Numbered from the stretch's first letter, positions 51,213 to 62,827 are shown. The stretch: DNA of 64,000 bases from Reticulitermes lucifugus (GCA_026260175.1 JAKCWW010001041.1:349-64348), one strand, 5' to 3'. Translations and numbers: made by a program. The notes: generated by a model not told the origin, from the sequence alone.

Positions 51213-51913
51213 AACAGGAGGAATACTGCAGGAGAATGTTCCTTAGGGTTACAGAGATAATGACACAAGAAAAATGCGGTCTTCCTGCATTTCCACACAC
51301 TGTATCTGTTTAAGATGATGGGTTATCCATATAGCATTGCCGGCATGAAATAGTCCCATCAAGGTCAAGCGGGCTGACTCACAACCCCGCCACCCTGCGT
51401 TGTTGCCAGTTCTTCCCCCTAGGCACAGCTTCCCATTTAGTTGCACACTGTCTGTTGATAGAATCAAGTGTCATTTATTTCCATGTGGTAACACTGCGTT
51501 CATAGGCAGTGACCTCGACGGGAATATTTTCATGCCGGCCACTATACTGCCCAGGTCTAAGCCAATAGCCAAGCCAAGCCATACACAGTCCAGTTCATGC
51601 TAGTAAAGTACTTGGAATCATACGGACAATTTTTATGACACTAGTACAAGTTCCCTAGCTTAAGTAATGTCTTTATGTCACTCAAATGTTAATTATATGT
51701 TACGTACAGGAGTTAAAATTACTGAAACTACAGATACGTCCATGTTTTAATATGTATTTGACAACCAATAAATGTACAACAGCTCTCAACCTTTAAAACT
51801 TATCATCTCCAAAACCATTTAACTATGGATATAGGCATGTTTGGTTATGTAGATGTAATTTAACCTAAGGAATGTTCTCCCAAAGTATGGCAGATTCCTC
51901 CTGGTACACCCTG
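51213..51913. mobile_element. CAGGGTGT-ended DNA element, copy 2 (inverted relative to copy 1)
   Basis: The right end ggcagattcctcctggtacaccctg is the inverse of copy 1's left end; the left end is worn (acaggaggaatactgcagga). The interior shares aataatgacacaag/tcattatct, gccaagccat and catgttttaatatgtatttg with copy 1 in reverse. About 700 bp, non-coding. Confidence 0.65.
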
Positions 51914-52821
51914 TGTAACTGTCCTTCAAGGTGTTTGTGAGTAAAAGTATTGTAACAATTCTGTAACAGCAGCAAAATAACAACCTAGCCTGTCATTTAT
52001 TAGTTCCCACATTACTGTCATCTGTAATAAATTTTTCTAACAAGCAATGTCATAAATTAACACTCAAGATAACACCAATAAAATCTTTTCTTCTGCTTCT
52101 TTCACAACCCAGACTGAGTCATAAAGCCCATGCCAAGGATGAGTAAATTAGTGCTTCCATCTTGAATAAGAACGACCTATTTCTCATCTTCCTCCTGTAA
52201 CATATGTACATGTTTGCCACAGCAGTTATCCAAGAGTCATGCTTTCCTCATGTTCATGCCAACTTTATTGGTACTGTTTATTCCCTACAAGTGTTTACAT
52301 AGATGATCATTTTTAATTTAATCTCTTAGAGTTACTCCTATTACTAACATCAAGAACCTCATGTGTCATGTTTTCATTCTCATCTCATCGTCCTTCTCCA
52401 ACATTCATGTTCGCCACCAGACTTGTTCGCAGGTGCTACTGTGCATTTCAATTTTATGCTTCTAATGCATCCCTTTCACATATGCTCTAAAACCATACAG
52501 TGATTAAATCCTAGCTATTTTAAAGAATTTACCTGCTCTACTGATTTCCTTTCAGTACTGTACTTTTACTTTCCCTGTGTCTCTCTCTTTCACTGCCATA
52601 GCTTCAGCTTTATTCATTATATGATTGCTTGAGGACAATATTAAACTAATACACATATTTTCTCCATGTTCCGTTTTCATTTCTTTTTCCATTCTTCTAG
52701 AATATGATATGTATATATGCCAAACAGGAAAGAAAAGGCAGCACATCCTTGTCATGATCTTCCTATCAACTAATCATGGTTACTCCCATCACATAAATGG
52801 TTTTCCCCTTCCATTATAATC

Positions 52822-53060
52822 ACACTATGTAATATAAGCATACAAAGATTTAATAACACGAATTAAAATCGCAGGCATACTGAAACTATCTAGTACGCTC
52901 CACAATTTCTTTCCATCAACGTTATCACAGGCTTTCTCACTGTCCAAAAACAGTAAACACAATGGTTGATTGCATTCTCTAGTTTCCTCCAGTATTTGCT
53001 GGATAGTCGTTACCGCGTCTATGCAGAATCCACGTTCCTCTTCTTGTACCATAGATTGTA
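52822..53060 (-). mobile_element. Non-LTR retrotransposon fragment, reverse transcriptase fingers
   Basis: The minus strand codes ERGFCIDAVTTIQQILEETR, then LCLLFLDSEKACDNVDGKKL and MPAILIRVIKSLYAYIT. The order 'RGC.DA...I.QI.E....N...LLFLDYEKAFD.V....LW' is that of RTE/Jockey-group reverse transcriptases. The usual LDYEKAFD reads LDSEKACD. Isolated fragment. Confidence 0.82.
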
Positions 53061-53800
53061 GTTTTGACTGTATTATTGATGTGCAGATTTTTTACATGTC
53101 AATCTTCGTAAAGCAATTCACAACTTATGCAAATTAATTTCTCTCCTTGCAACAGCAGTTACCAGTTACGAAGAAATCTCTTACTTACGGAGTATTATTA
53201 GGAATAAAATATGTGTACAGATAATGTAAGTTACATGTTAGGTTTATAAATGTCACCATCTGCTACAGGCACAATTACACGACAAAAATAAAAGTCACAT
53301 TTTGTAACTTTTGTTACTATGATCATTCTCTTCACTGAATCCGTGCCGAAGGTTAGGTTATGTCACGACTACATTCCAAAGTAAACAACCTCCTGTGACA
53401 CTACTACCACATTCGAATTTAAGGAATACCAACATGGTTCTTGTATGCTCAAAACTGCCAACAAGTCTGGTAACCAAATCGTGCTCACTGCTGCTAACTC
53501 CTAGAAACACAGAAACCTCGACATTGGGGAAAAAAAATCACCACCAGCGATTTAATCACAGCGATTGGAAATTCAAGATCACTGACGCGATCGCATGTCT
53601 TCGTTTTACACTCTCCATGTACCACCAGCAAAAGCATTCACATGTTCAGTGTTGTAGTGGTGTGTTTTATGGATCTCAGAACAAACAGAAATTATTTCCC
53701 TATACAGCTTTAACTGGTCTTTATTATTCCGATGGAGTGTGTTTACTGCGCCGCAGGAATTGAATCTTTTACAAACATAATTCACGTTCGTCCTGGATGG

Positions 53801-54046
53801 CAGCGCCGTAGCTGGGCGAAATTATGCGACTGCCCCAGCGGGCAGCGTCCAAAGTACAGCAAATCGAATGTTCTTAATAATAATTTAAAAAAACCTTGAA
53901 TTTCTGCGCTCAAGAAAGTTTAAATTATTGGGTCAAATGAAAAACATTACAATAAATGATTGGATTTTTTAAATTAATTATTTCTGTTAGGAGATGCCGT
54001 TGTGATTACTCTCGGCCTGGGCGCCAAGAAACCTAACTTACCACTG
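53801..54046. mobile_element. hAT-like non-autonomous element
   Basis: 246 bp starting cagcgccgtagctgggcg and ending acctaacttaccactg. Shares attatttctgttaggag and cctgggcgccaagaaaccta with the 1459-1688 element (gtaatttctgttaggag, gggcgccaaataaccta). A duplication is not clear here (ctggatgg versus ctaacagg). Confidence 0.7.
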
Positions 54047-54049
54047 CTA

Positions 54050-54165
54050 ACAGGTAAAGCAATCTCATTACAGGCCCTTAGGGTTCCAGGAGGTTAGGGC
54101 TCCCAGGTATATACACAATCGGCACATGAAGGAGGTAAGGTTGTTATCCCTACGCACCGGCCGCC
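54050..54165 (-). repeat. SINE, family C, 3' part in reverse
   Basis: taaagcaatctcattacagg, ggttccaggaggttagggct, gcacatgaaggagg and gcaccggccgcctt are the reverse of the 27721 copy's second half. It sits between a hAT-like element and a LINE. Confidence 0.7.
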
Positions 54166-54169
54166 TTGG

Positions 54170-56770
54170 TTTTGCTTGGCGGACCGAATTTTCCCCCCTT
54201 ACTCATTGAACAAAATTGATAAGTTACAGATTGATCAAGAAACCGAGGAGCACTCCTTGACTGGGGACTCCAACAAGCATTTTGGGAGGGCTCCATTTAC
54301 GGAGACCCCCCCCCTTGCTCGCAGGCTCCGCAAGGGGCAACCGGGCAGATTCCATGCTCACCTGGGACAGGTGAGACTCCCACTAGTCCGGTGGAACACC
54401 TGCTCTCGGGTACTGATAATTCTAGGAATCTTGAGGTGCTGACAGAGCAGGTTGGCCCGCTAGATCTCCGGAGTGAGACAAAGAATCGCAGTGGTGCCAC
54501 CAAGATGCGGGCTAGGAGGGTTTGGCTGGCGGAGGCTCCTACCGGGGACTACCGGCGGCTAGCCCCCGCTCCAAGGCTGTCACATTGAGACTCCACAGGG
54601 GCCCAGTACATCTAGGCTCCAAAGTAAAGGGAGTAGAAAACCACTGGGGCAGGGGCCTAGCACATCTGGGCTCACACCTCAGGAAGGTAGTAATCCTATG
54701 CAGGGTCCTGGCAAGCGCCAGAGATCCTCTGGCAGCACATCTGACAGCGGGTAGGCGAAGCGGCCCAGGTAGAGTGGACAACTGAGATATGCCAGGACTG
54801 CTCAGGAGGGCCTGAGGATGGCCATCATTTGTGACGGCTACCCGAAGGTGCAGGTCTTTAAAGATAATTTTGTCAGCATCCAGCGGGCTATCACCAGGCT
54901 TGTGGATGGGCTCCTTGAAGAGGGTTCACCCCTAGGCTCGTTGAAACCTACTGGGCAAAAGGGGCTGCTATTGTGGTATGCCAAGACGAAGAGACCAGAG
55001 ACAGGCTGGGTAGCGAAGTAGCCAAGATGAATGCATGAGAGGGCTCAAGGCTCTGGATGGTGGGCCTAGAGGCTCTCTCTATAAGAGAGTGGTGGCTTGG
55101 TTTCCGGGCCCCGCGGAAGATACGGAGCGCTTGTTTCATCGGTTCCATAGATTGAACCGGGGACTGGACACCAGTGAATGAAGAGTGTATGAGCGCAAGG
55201 AGGAACCTAGTGGGGCCCGCCATGTGCTCAGCATCGATTCGCAATCCGTGACCGTGCTGGAGGGGTTAAAGTGGGGACCTTCCAGTGGCGTAGGACAGGC
55301 AGTGTTCTCCCTTCTTGGTGCTAAACTGGAAGGGAAGAAGTAAGAGGAGGCCAGGGAAAGTGACATGGTGAGTACCATTTCATTTATTCAGGCTAACCTA
55401 CAGCACAGTATCGCTGCTTCTAGGGTTTTCTGGAACAACAACTGTTAAGGGAATAGATATGGCTCTGATACAGGAACCGCGGATGCGCGAGGACTGTGTT
55501 ATGGGCCTAAATGTCCTAGGTTATACCCTGTTCTGCGGAGGTGGAATAGATAGACCGAGAGCATATATCCTTGACAGGAACATGAATATATGGATGCTAC
55601 CAGGATTCTCTTCTAGGGACCTAGTAGCAGTACAGATAAAATACTATGAGGGCGAGACAGAGAGAAGTTAGGTTGTTTGTTCTGCCTATTTGCCTTTTGA
55701 TTCCGAGGATTCTCCCCCAAAGAGGGAATTCGAGGAACATGTGCGTTATTGTGAAGAGAAAAACCTCTATGTCATCATAAGGTGACTCCAACTGTCACCA
55801 TACGGTGTGGGGTAGCACCATTTGTAATGACAGAGGAGTGGTGTTATTGGAATTTCTTAATTCTACAAATCTAGAAATTCTAAATTCTAAATCTAAATTC
55901 TAAACCTTCTGTAACAGCAGGAGGTTAGAGGTGATTGATATTACCCTGGGGTCCTTCGGACTCTTGAGAGTATCAAAGGCTGGGAGGCCTCTTCTGAGCC
56001 CTCCTAGTCAGAACACAGATATAGTCTGTTCATATTAGAAGGCTCAGTACCAGAACGACTGCACAGAAACCCAAGGGGTATCAATTGGGACTCCTTTCGA
56101 GAGGATCTGAAGTATAAGCTGGAGCAGGACCCAAAAATGAACATGAAAGATGAGGCCAGATTGGGGCTGGCAATTCTTTATGTCTAACAGGCCCTAATGT
56201 CAGCTTATGAAGACAACTGTGCTCTCAGAATTACGAGAACAGGTAAATACGCTCCCAAATCGCATGTCCTTACGTCTGGGTCTCTTGTGGCTAACCCTAA
56301 ATCTGGCCCTGATTATTCAGTGTTTATCATGAAATAATGTATTTATTTTTTTAATTTTACGTACCCCCTAAGATGTCTTCGCGTACCCCTGGGGGTACGC
56401 ATACCCCAGGTTGAATACCACTGCTTTAATAGGACGCAATCCAGGATGGTTATTGGCCTTCTTACCAGACATAACACCTTGAGAAGACACCTCCACATAA
56501 TGGGACTGACAGGCAGTCCCTTGTGTAGGAAATGTGGCGCAGAGGAGGAGACCTCAGCTCATGTTTTGTGTGAGTGTGAAGCCTTGCCGACACTCAGACA
56601 TACTTATCTGGGTTCCTTCATTTTGGACCCTGAGGACACCTGAGGTCTAAGTCTGGGGGTGATCTGGAACTTTATTAAAAGGACAGGGCTCTCATGACTT
56701 GGACTTTAGTTAAGGGGCACAAAGGGCCTGTAAAAGGCCAACGTATATCGGGGCCGCAAGGGCTGTACCC
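54170..56770 (+). mobile_element. LINE with ORF1 and endonuclease remnants but no reverse transcriptase
   Basis: Gag-like ORF1 remnants: MADRIFPPYSLNKIDKL near 54176, and RMAIICDGYPKVQVFKDNF to GLLLWYAKTKRPETGW at 54815-55020, which resembles the DUF4780 region of insect LINE ORF1. Then an APE-type endonuclease remnant at 55450-56190: ALIQEPRMREDCVMGLNVLG, YILDRNMNIWMLPGFSSRDL, YLPFDSEDSPPKREFEEH and RGVVLLEFLNSTNLEIL. After 56290 comes a hAT end (about 56300-56423), then the LINE C-terminus: RMVIGLLTRHNTLRRHLHIM and LCRKCGAEEETSAHVLCECE, a CCHC-like knuckle. The reverse transcriptase is absent. ORF1 and the endonuclease contain several stops and frame changes. The same family is found at 62828-63900. 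Confidence 0.85.
56300..56423 (-). mobile_element. hAT-like terminal fragment inside the LINE
   Basis: The minus strand begins cagtggtattcaacctgggg and continues with gtacgcgtacccccaggggt-type sequence, the common hAT-MITE start. It contains a perfect palindrome, cgtacccctgggggtacg (56382-56399). It abuts the point where LINE sequence resumes at 56424. Confidence 0.7.
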
Positions 56771-56831
56771 GTTATTTATTCTATTCTATTCTGTTCTGTA
56801 ATTCATTCACTTTCTTCAAACAAAACTGCGA

Positions 56832-56837
56832 TTTATT
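56832..56837 (-). promoter_or_regulatory. Candidate polyadenylation signal for the dynein gene
   Basis: The minus strand reads AATAAA about 405 nt past the dynein stop codon at 57243. A chance match cannot be excluded. Confidence 0.3.
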
Positions 56838-57242
56838 CAAGGAAATAACTTCATATTTCACTTGCTTACAAATCACCTTACAACACAATGTATGTTTTTT
56901 TTTCTAACAAGTCATTATTTGAAAAAAAATAAAACACTCATAATTAGCCTGCCAGTATGTCTATGTACAGCTGCATAATGACTCAAATTGTCCCAATAAA
57001 TTATGATACTTAAATCTACCTTCTCTCTTTCCATTCTCTTTCTATGAATCTTTACAAATTCTCATGAAAAATGTATATGGAGATTACTGGATTCATACCA
57101 CATATCAATTATTACATCCTGAAAATACCAAACATTTTAAAATCCTTCATAATTTCAATTGTGCAGCCATATCAGTGTTGTGAATGTTAACATGTCCTTG
57201 TTGGCAGGATTTGTTGTAACTTGCAGACTAAAGAGAGGGTTA

Positions 57243-57449
57243 CTACTCTGGGAGCTGACAAAGCATGGCTACCCCACGCATGATCCAGTAGTTAGCAGGC
57301 TTCACCGTTGGTAACAACATGGCAATAACAAAGTTTGTGGAATGCCCTGTTGTAGAAAGCACACCTCGCCTTTCAGACGTCCTGTACACAGGACATACAT
57401 ATGTAGGTCGTGCTGCAATATCCAACCGCTTCATTGGTTTCAGCCATAT
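57243..57449 (-). CDS. Dynein heavy chain last exon
   Basis: [40 protein letters not shown] and [16 protein letters not shown], then TAG. The ending RGVAxLCQL is that of axonemal dyneins. Acceptor ctttgtatcag. Confidence 0.96.
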   Translation of the reverse strand: MWLKPMKRLDIAARPTYVCPVYRTSERRGVLSTTGHSTNFVIAMLLPTVKPANYWIMRGVAMLCQLPE

Positions 57450-60400
57450 CTGATACAAAGTAACACAGTCTTGTTGAAGAAACTGGAGTGTGTCTACCTT
57501 AATTACATATAACGATTGTTAAAACTGTATATTAATATACACTGATGTTCTAAATTTGGTGGTAAACTTAGTGTTTTATATAATAATAAATGTAAAGTCC
57601 CTCTGCATGACACAAAGTCGTATAGGAAGATTAAGGTATACTTTGACCCATTCTTAACCTCAGCACTAGATGGAGTTGAGTGTTCAGCTGTATGCCCTGG
57701 CTGCTTTAGACCTGGAGATGAGAACCCCAGGTAACCAATGAATACAAGACTGGATGGGCCTCAGAGCCAGAAGAGAAGAAAGCATTGTTTTCTTCTGCTG
57801 GGAATCGAACCCAGATCATCCACCCCGCAGCTTAGTCACCATACCAACAATGGTATCCTGGTTCCATTTGCAGAGTAACATCAATTTTGTGTAATTACAT
57901 TTTTGCCTATTTAACTGAATATCCTAAGGTCGACATTCAAGGATTAAAGTTGACTAAATAATGGTGATGTAGAAACTCTCAACTTAGGATAGTGTATCCA
58001 AAATGTTTCTGCTGCAGTACACTTTTGACTTTGAAAAAATCTGGCAGATCCAGATTTATTCACTACAAGCTACAACACCAAACTATTCAAACAGAGTATT
58101 GCTTACAATGGTGTGCTTGTTTATAACAAACTACCTAGCAAAATTAAGTGTTAAGTCCATAAAAAAATTCAAGAAGATACTTAGAAACTTCCTGCTTGAA
58201 AAGAGTTTTTATTCGGTGGAAGAATTTATGACAGCTGACTCCTAGATTTCAGGCTTCCGCCGCGATGTTGATGTAATCTGTGGTCTTTTGGGTAATTACA
58301 CGGCGGAAAGAAAGCCGATGACAAGTTTCCTTGTCATCGGCTTTCTTTCCTCCTTGGAATCTTGACCCGTGAAGATGGGACTGACACATTGTCCCGAAAC
58401 GTCGGTAAATAATTACCACACGCCGCCGTGTAATTACCCAAAAGACCACAAATTACAGCTGACTCCTAATTTGTAGGAACTGGATTAAAAATGTATCTCT
58501 GTATTGTAATTGCCAGTGCTTTCTTCTATGTACTATGTTAATTAGTGTCTTGTGTGGTCCTGTACATGTATGTAATTATATCAGATTTATGTGTTTGTTT
58601 ACTTTTACTGTAATTCTTATACTGGTTACTGTAACTACTCTCTGGACGTGTCCAATATCATTCTGTAATGATTTATGGATGAAATACAATACAATACACT
58701 TTAAAATCCCTATCTCATTAATTCCACTACAGTTATCAAAACACTTATGAAATAAGAGTAATGCTGATTCTACTGTATATTGGATCCTGACTTTCTATGT
58801 CAAAAAGTAACAACACAGTAACAGAATGAACCTTTTCAGCTATGTCTGTGACCTTCATTATGTCAAGGTTCACCCACTTTAATACAGAATGGTCCCAAAC
58901 ACAATACTTACAATAGGGACATGACTGAATAACACTTTGGGCAAGGGTTCATCAAGAACGAAGGTTTCAGGATTCCACCGGGCACCATCTAGAAATAACC
59001 CATATACATACACTCCATCTTCTGGAGAGTTCTTGAAGTCACTTTCCTTCATCACCTGCAAGCACAAGGGCATAGATCCCCCAGTCCATCTCTGTCAAGG
59101 GACTCTTACAATGATATCCATGAATGGGTCAAATATAACATGGTCACATTTCAGTTGACATGTATTGATCAGTCTTCAACATGGCCTGTGATTGGCTGCT
59201 ATGTGATGAACATTCGTCCAGCAAGAACAGAATACAGCAGTGGGGTAAACACATTTTCCAAATACACTGCATGGTATTTTCCATACATCACTGTCCTCAA
59301 TTATCATTTATCAGAGATACAAATCTATTGTTGAAGACAAAAAGACATTGTTGCAAAGCTGATCACACTACATATATAGCCATAAATAAGAATCAGAAAG
59401 TACTTTTCCTTACATTTTGTTAAATAATCACCATATCAGAAAATGTGGCAAACAACAGAAGTAGATCTTAACTGGTTCTGTATTTCATGTTATGAGCTCA
59501 TAATTTTTTGTAGTTAAAATATACACAACTATAATTGTGAGATTGAAGGTTCTTACAGAGGTGTTGCTGAAGATTAAAATCTTCTGCAATCTGAGGGAGG
59601 GTAAGTTCTTCAACCACCATTAACTAGTATGAACACTCTAACTTCCCTGCAAATGTTGAAGCTATTCTTGGAGACATATTACACAGTGATTTAGCCTCAC
59701 CTCAAAATCAAATGCAAGCAGATCAATAGGAACTGCATGCTTCCGAGCATAATTTTGTTGTGCTCCCGTGAGGAAGGACTGAGTGAAGAAAAATCCAGAC
59801 AACCAATATGTTGGTGGGGGCCCTGCTATGTACCACGCCTGTAAGAAGAAGGTACAATAATTTCCATTAGCTTATAATACATATCTGTATGTAATAAGTA
59901 AAGGGTGACTGTGAAAAATGTAAACAAGTTCAGAGAAACATCCTTGCTCCCTTCTATTGAGGGCACTGGAGTAATGGATTTATATTCAAGTTATTCAAAG
60001 CTTGAATGTCAGTTGGATTGTAAGCTAGCCAAAGAGTTTTTATGCCCCTCCTCAGTCTCTGCAGGCAACCTCTGCAGTTGAAACAATATAGTGTAATGAC
60101 CCACAAACCAGTCACATTTCCCATTATTTTTCTGTTCCAACCATTTCTGGCTCATACAAAGACATTTAGCTCAGCACCAACATAAAACCTTCAATACTGC
60201 ACAACTGGCTGTCTCCCAGTAATGTGCCTCACTCTTGTTCAGGAGGGATCCAGTTTGAAAACTGCCCACACCAAATACTGTGACTGAAATGTTACATGAT
60301 TTTCCTCAGCCCCTCAAAGCAGTGTCTGTGTAACACATTCAGCCATTCTGCCCTAACAGGAAGCCTGGATTGTAAGCACAACAAAAAGCCACAGATCTGC

Positions 60401-62213
60401 CCACATGTCTGACTCAATAACAAGAGTCCTAGCTAAATTGCAACACAAGATATGTTTAAACTATAATATCTTCCTCCAATATTCAACTGATTTAATGACC
60501 ATCCCACCACATCTCACTTAACACAAATTGACCTCAATAGCTGCTACAGAGGCAAGATTAATAGGAAGGAAACAATAAGGAGTGATGCAGTTAACTCCGG
60601 GCAGATATACTTCAATGTTAGAGAAATTTCTTAATCAGCTGTTCCTGAATGGATTCTAAACAAAAACGTTGAAGGCTATCACAGTCTATGTAGCAGCATG
60701 GAGCCTCAAAATTTTGGGAGGTCCCAGAATAGCTAAGTGTATTTCAGATCTTGTGTCAAACATATCTTGTATGTAACTTCTTACACTGATATACCTGCAC
60801 TCAGTTCAGGACTACCTGTAGGTAGGGCACCCACATTTATTTTTTAATTGGACCCAGGCATGTCATGAACCAGCCCTGGATTCCAAAAGTAGTTGCTAAT
60901 AATTCAGTTGAGCTCAAAATGTGAGCTGAAGCTTTAATTTAATATAAGTGAGCCATTTTTTGTAGGCAAAACCTGACACAAATCAAGACAACACTTTTAT
61001 TTTGCAAAATAACATCAATCCCATGTCACTGGCTGGATTATAAAGACTGGCCAATAAACTAATCTAAGCCCAACATGTAAACAAAATTTTAATTCAATAA
61101 AAGTGAGTTATTTCTTGCTGGCCAAACCTACAATATATCTAACAGTATTTTATAACAGACCTGAAGGAAGTCCAGTCGAGCCAGGAAATCACTGACGTAA
61201 CTGCCAAGTGGTTTCAGGGATGGATATGAATGCTTCATCCACATGGATGGGACTTTCCCTTTCAGGATGCTTTTCACTACCTGCTCCAGCTCTGTTGACA
61301 TGACCACTAGTCCTAGTACAAAATTGAAATTTGTAAGTCAGCATTGTAAATATTTGTGGCAATCCACTTCATAGAACCAGAAAAACTGTGGCCTACAGGT
61401 AAGTACAGAACAGACTAGATATAAAGATTCTCAATATCTCTTCTGGGTGGCAGTTGGATTTAACAGTCTTGTCTCATCTGCACAGGTTATATATCATGAA
61501 ACAGTAAAATGATCATGAAATGGAAAGCTGTGCAAGTGGTCATGTGCTGCAGAGACCAGAGAAATCCACTGAAAATCTTAGGACACCCAGAACTCTGAAA
61601 TACAACAATAGGTGCTAACCACTTGACCATGACATTCAGTTTCATACCTGTTGAAAGACATTTAGAACAATTACCCATTTCCTTGAATGTGTATCCAGCT
61701 CTAAAAATAATAAATAAAAACTTCATGGCACTCACACATTTCAAACTCAGAGAGGTCTGAAAATTTAGGTAGGTTATCATACACAACTGAAATGCTTATC
61801 AACAAGACTGGCCTCATAACTGCATACTGATCACAGCGTGACTGGAGCACAGTTTGGAAGTGTCTGGAGCTGCTGGACTTTCCCTGTAAGTTTTTGGAGC
61901 CTTTATGGCAGTTCCATTTATTGATATACTATGTAGAGCACATAGAGTATGTACCAGACAAATAACATTTACATCATGAATATGTGCCTTTCTCTACTGC
62001 ATATTTGATAACTATTAATTTTTGGCCAAAATACAAATACTATTGTTGGAACATCCACCATATGTTACTGAAACTGAAAATCTTCCATTCTGAAGACATT
62101 CAGAGCATTATGATGATATTGCTGAAAGGATTTCCTTAAAATGATTTCAAGCAATGTTTTCAAGCACTGTACAGAATTTGGAGTGCATGTATAAAGTTTC
62201 CTATAAAAATTAT

Positions 62214-62251
<38 letters not shown>

Positions 62252-62550
62252 GTATATACTAATGAAATTAAATATAAAATTCGCATGACTGCCATCTGCT
62301 TTCAATTCTATTCACCTTTGACAGCCTTCTGAACGTCAATAAGGCTGTTTCGGATACATGTCAGCAAGACATTGTACCGTCCCATCTCCTGAACCAGCAC
62401 AGTGTTCATGGACTGATTGTACAGTGCGGGGTACTTTTCCATGGCCATATCCAGGTCATAGTTCCTGGGCAGCTTCTGCAGAATATCAGCTGACTTTTCT
62501 AGCACCACTTCATCTGGAGACTTCTTCAAGTTCTTAGCTAAAATGGCATC
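57243..62550 (-). CDS. Axonemal dynein heavy chain, C-terminal five exons (DNAH3/DNAH12-like)
   Basis: Exons in order: 62316-62550, 61161-61312, 59701-59838, 58912-59055, 57243-57449. All are GT-AG with consistent phases, coding 291 residues and a TAG stop. This is the C-terminal globular domain behind the AAA+ ring of dynein heavy chains: [80 protein letters not shown] and [20 protein letters not shown]. The forms [17 protein letters not shown] and AQQNYARK resemble DNAH12 and DNAH3 more than cytoplasmic or outer-arm chains, as I recall them. It is an ATP-driven microtubule motor subunit of inner-arm dynein, in insects mainly in sperm tails and ciliated sensory neurons. A complete chain would be about 4,000 residues, so most of the gene lies right of the window. 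Confidence 0.95.
57617..57860 (-). repeat. SINE, family D
   Basis: acccattcttaacctcagca, ccaatgaatacaagactgga and gctgggaatcgaacccagat (box B on the minus strand). In the last intron of the dynein gene. Confidence 0.8.
57990..58720 (+). mobile_element. LINE 3' end with a foldback inserted behind its stop codon
   Basis: 58003-58245 codes a typical LINE C-terminus: [20 protein letters not shown] and EFMTADS, then a stop. The 3' region goes on after the insertion (58469 on) through tctggacgtgtccaatatca to an (ATACA)-type tail near 58685-58700. Jockey/CR1-like from the tail style. In the dynein gene's last intron, antisense to it. Confidence 0.75.
58245..58454. repeat. Foldback element with a 14-bp target duplication and a perfect 21-bp hairpin
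   Basis: 210 bp between direct repeats acagctgactccta (58231-58244 and 58455-58468). The outer arms tgtaatctgtggtctttt...acggcgg and their inverse match over about 35 bp with one difference. A perfect 21-bp inverted repeat (58305-58325 and 58330-58350) closes on the 4-nt loop tttc. Downstream, gtgaagatgggactgacaca then ttgtcccgaaacgtcggt gives a GGGAC...GTCCC stem before GAAAC, as in hammerhead-like Penelope ends. Confidence 0.8.
58912..59055 (-). CDS. Dynein heavy chain exon
   Basis: 48 codons: [20 protein letters not shown], then [12 protein letters not shown] and [11 protein letters not shown]. Acceptor tgtgcttgcag, donor gtaagt. Confidence 0.96.
59701..59838 (-). CDS. Dynein heavy chain exon
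   Basis: 46 codons: [20 protein letters not shown], then [20 protein letters not shown] and LAFDFE. Acceptor cttcttacag, donor gtgagg. Confidence 0.96.
59839..61160. other. Dynein intron
   Basis: 1.3 kb; I see no repeat copy or exon in it. The introns 59056-59700 and 61313-62315 are likewise unremarkable, apart from a CA run at 62215-62248. Confidence 0.5.
61161..61312 (-). CDS. Dynein heavy chain exon
   Basis: 152 nt: [20 protein letters not shown], then [20 protein letters not shown] and [11 protein letters not shown]. Acceptor ttttgtactag (TAG rather than the usual CAG), donor gtctgt. Confidence 0.95.
62215..62248. repeat. (CA)n microsatellite
   Basis: A clean CA run about 70 bp from the donor of dynein exon 62316-62550. 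Confidence 0.95.
62316..62550 (-). CDS. Dynein heavy chain exon (first in window)
   Basis: 235 nt: [20 protein letters not shown], then [20 protein letters not shown] and [20 protein letters not shown], ending KAVK plus one base. Acceptor ctccctgttcag, donor gtgaat. KYP...SMNTVLVQE is a dynein hallmark. Confidence 0.95.
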
Positions 62551-62827
62551 CTGAACAGGGAGAGATCACTAACACAACACATGCATTTGTGCACGACATA
62601 CAGATTAACATCATAAAGACACTGCATTGTTAACTTCATGAAAGGAAATTGGTGAAAAGCTGGAAGGGAAGGCATCAGAGGCTTTTTTAAATATTTCCAG
62701 TAAATGTAAAATGTATAACTTCAATCCATTTAAGATTCTCATACATAAGCCCAGTAATGGAGCAATAATAATCAAATTACCTTCTGATTTTTGAAAAATA
62801 ATGAAAGCGAATATTTAATGAGTAAAT

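Larger units (their letters stand above)
50212..53800. other. Spacer right of the MADF gene
   Basis: Contains a SINE B body (50345-50450), the second CAGGGTGT element (51213-51913) and a LINE fragment (52822-53060). The repeat-poor, somewhat GC-richer stretch 53330-53760 could hold a promoter or 5' exon of a minus-strand gene, but no motif settles this. Confidence 0.4.
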
